A stretch of DNA of 15,346 nt, from contig SKVI01000241.1 in NCBI GenBank assembly GCA_007129525.1, positions 1 to 15,346 on the forward strand. The letters are read 5' to 3'. The stretch is from Gemmatimonadota bacterium. GTDB lineage: Bacteria; Gemmatimonadota; Gemmatimonadetes; Longimicrobiales; Gaopeijiaceae. The translations under genes and the position numbers were made by a program. A model generated the notes under the pieces. It made no database searches, was not told the origin of the DNA, and worked only from the letters and a program-made list of their open reading frames with translations. Positions 14,293 through 15,346 of this stretch are shown here, in pieces. Numbering within the stretch: position 1 is the first letter of the stretch; each line of letters opens with the position of its first letter.

Positions 14293-15293
14293 GGCTTGCT
14301 CCTGGCTTCTTCCCGAGTCGCGTCAGTGACCGCTTCTGCGGCATCGGACCCGGACGGCGATGGATGGCGGCGGTCCACGACGTAGACCGAACCGGGAATG
14401 GATTTGGCAAAACTCTTCATCTCGGCTGCCCGCTCCCCCACTTGTGCCGGGTGGTCGAAGTGGCCCAGGCGGTTCGTCACGACACCGATGCTGAGCGTCA
14501 TGAGGGGCACACGGTGGATCGTTCCTCTTCGGTCCTTCCCCAGAAAGTAGCCGGCCACCCGGTCCTCGACTGTGTACTGGAAGGGGATCAACTCGTCGAA
14601 GAGGGGAAGGATCTCCCCGCAGACCCGATCCAGCTTCGAGAGGGGCAGGGTGAAGATGAAATCGTCTCCTCCGATATGCCCGACGAATCCCTCCGGCGCA
14701 AGGGCCCGAACCATGTCTCTGAGGATGATCGCGGTAAGCAGGATGACCCGGTCGCCCCGTGCGTAGCTGTACCGGTCGTTGAATTCCTTGAAGTGATCCA
14801 GGTCAGCGTAGCAGACGGCGAAGGGGGTGCCCTCGTCCAGGCGGCGAGTCAGCTCCCGTTCGATCTGTACCGTGCCCGGGAGTCGCGTCGTCGGGTGAAC
14901 CGAAACGTCCCGGGCGGCGCGCCGCAGGAGGAGTTCGAGCCGGAGGCGGCGTTCCCGATCCGAGATTCCGTCGCGCAACACCTCGTCGGCCCCCGACTCC
15001 AGGCCGCGGGACGGCAGACCCTCGGGGCTGGAGGGAACGAAGATGGCCACCGGCACGATGGACGAAAAGGGATCGCCCTTGAGTCGGGTGCACAGTCGAA
15101 ACGCCGCATCGGCGTCCGGACCGGCGTCCATGACCAGACATGCCGGAAATGCCCGGTTCGTACGCTCGATGATATCATCGGGATGGGCCAGGGGAACCAC
15201 GGTCAGCCCATGCTCACCGGCAAAACGGATGAGCACGGGTGACGGTTCGTTCCGACCACCGTCAAAGTATAGGACGGTCTTGTCTGCGGGCAT
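14289..15293 (-). CDS. Receiver-like plus GGDDF-domain protein (diguanylate cyclase family)
   Basis: The product is 334 aa. Residues 5-128 resemble a CheY-like receiver. A candidate phospho-acceptor Asp56 lies in CLVMDAG, but the paired N-terminal acids are reduced to Asp11, and the conserved Lys after strand 5 is replaced in AIFVPSS, so it is probably a degenerate receiver. Residues about 135-310 are a GGDEF domain: ADLDHFKEFND (163-173) and the active-site loop HIGGDDF (206-212), GGDDF instead of GGDEF, with His where RxGGDEF has Arg. SIGVV (268-272) lies in a later strand. No RxxD inhibitory site is seen five residues before the loop. It may make c-di-GMP or a related dinucleotide, or be a sensor only. 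There is no membrane segment. The stop overlaps the next gene (GTGA). The promoter is mostly outside the window. Confidence 0.85.
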   Translation of the reverse strand: MPADKTVLYFDGGRNEPSPVLIRFAGEHGLTVVPLAHPDDIIERTNRAFPACLVMDAGPDADAAFRLCTRLKGDPFSSIVPVAIFVPSSPEGLPSRGLESGADEVLRDGISDRERRLRLELLLRRAARDVSVHPTTRLPGTVQIERELTRRLDEGTPFAVCYADLDHFKEFNDRYSYARGDRVILLTAIILRDMVRALAPEGFVGHIGGDDFIFTLPLSKLDRVCGEILPLFDELIPFQYTVEDRVAGYFLGKDRRGTIHRVPLMTLSIGVVTNRLGHFDHPAQVGERAAEMKSFAKSIPGSVYVVDRRHPSPSGSDAAEAVTDATREEARSKP

Positions 15294-15346
15294 TTCGGAG
15301 CCTGTCAGGGGACCGGGGCAAAACCTGGAGAAGGGTACACTTTCGC

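Noticed and set aside
15294..15346. Promoter for the GGDDF gene
   Set aside because: Only a weak TGTACCCT-like -10 (around 15332) is visible, and any -35 would be at or beyond the window edge, so I cannot support it.
1..15346. tRNA or rRNA genes, CRISPR arrays, insertion sequences, attachment sites
   Set aside because: No cloverleaf, rRNA motif, regularly spaced repeat, transposase or terminal inverted repeat was seen. The window is fully occupied by housekeeping genes on one strand with uniform composition.

Overview
This window comes from a GC-rich diderm (Gram-negative) bacterium. Lipid A synthesis (lpxD), outer-membrane protein assembly (bamA, skp) and lipoprotein export (LolD plus a LolC/E permease) show an LPS-bearing outer membrane. 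A Firmicutes-style McsA-McsB-ClpC protein-arginine-phosphorylation module sits in the same gene string. Together with high GC and signal peptides ending in ...EAQ/...EGQ, this makes Gemmatimonadota or a neighbouring phylum my best guess. That assignment is inference: there is no rRNA or other phylogenetic anchor here.

All twelve genes lie on the minus strand, so transcription runs from high to low coordinates. Region A (15293 to 13498) is a two-gene unit: a degenerate-receiver/GGDDF-domain protein, whose TGA overlaps the GTG start of a zinc-ribbon protein with a Pro/Glu-rich linker. Region B (13497 to 13257) is a 241-bp intergenic region. It holds hairpins after the zinc-ribbon gene, two tandem 21-bp repeats, a good sigma70-type promoter (TTGAAG-17-TATATT) and a transcribed leader with a terminator-like hairpin just before prfB. 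Region C (13256 to 1202) is a tightly packed nine-gene string: prfB (with the canonical RF2 +1 frameshift site), lysS, lolC/E, lolD, mcsA, mcsB, clpC, bamA, skp. Most junctions overlap by 4 to 37 nt or are only a few nt apart, and a strong intrinsic terminator follows skp. Region D (1034 to 1) is lpxD, which lacks a Shine-Dalgarno but has a possible promoter of its own; its 3' end is cut by the window edge.

Functionally the nine-gene string joins translation (release factor 2, lysyl-tRNA synthetase), envelope biogenesis (lipoprotein release, beta-barrel assembly, periplasmic chaperone) and cytoplasmic proteolysis. In the proteolytic part McsA activates the arginine kinase McsB, and ClpC carries the two N-domain glutamates that read phosphoarginine. 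No ctsR is present. All eleven complete genes end in TGA, the codon read by RF2, and the first gene of the string encodes RF2 under its own frameshift feedback. I consider the placement of a complete phosphoarginine degradation module inside an outer-membrane-assembly operon, behind an RF2 feedback gene and an attenuator-like leader, the most interesting aspect of the window.
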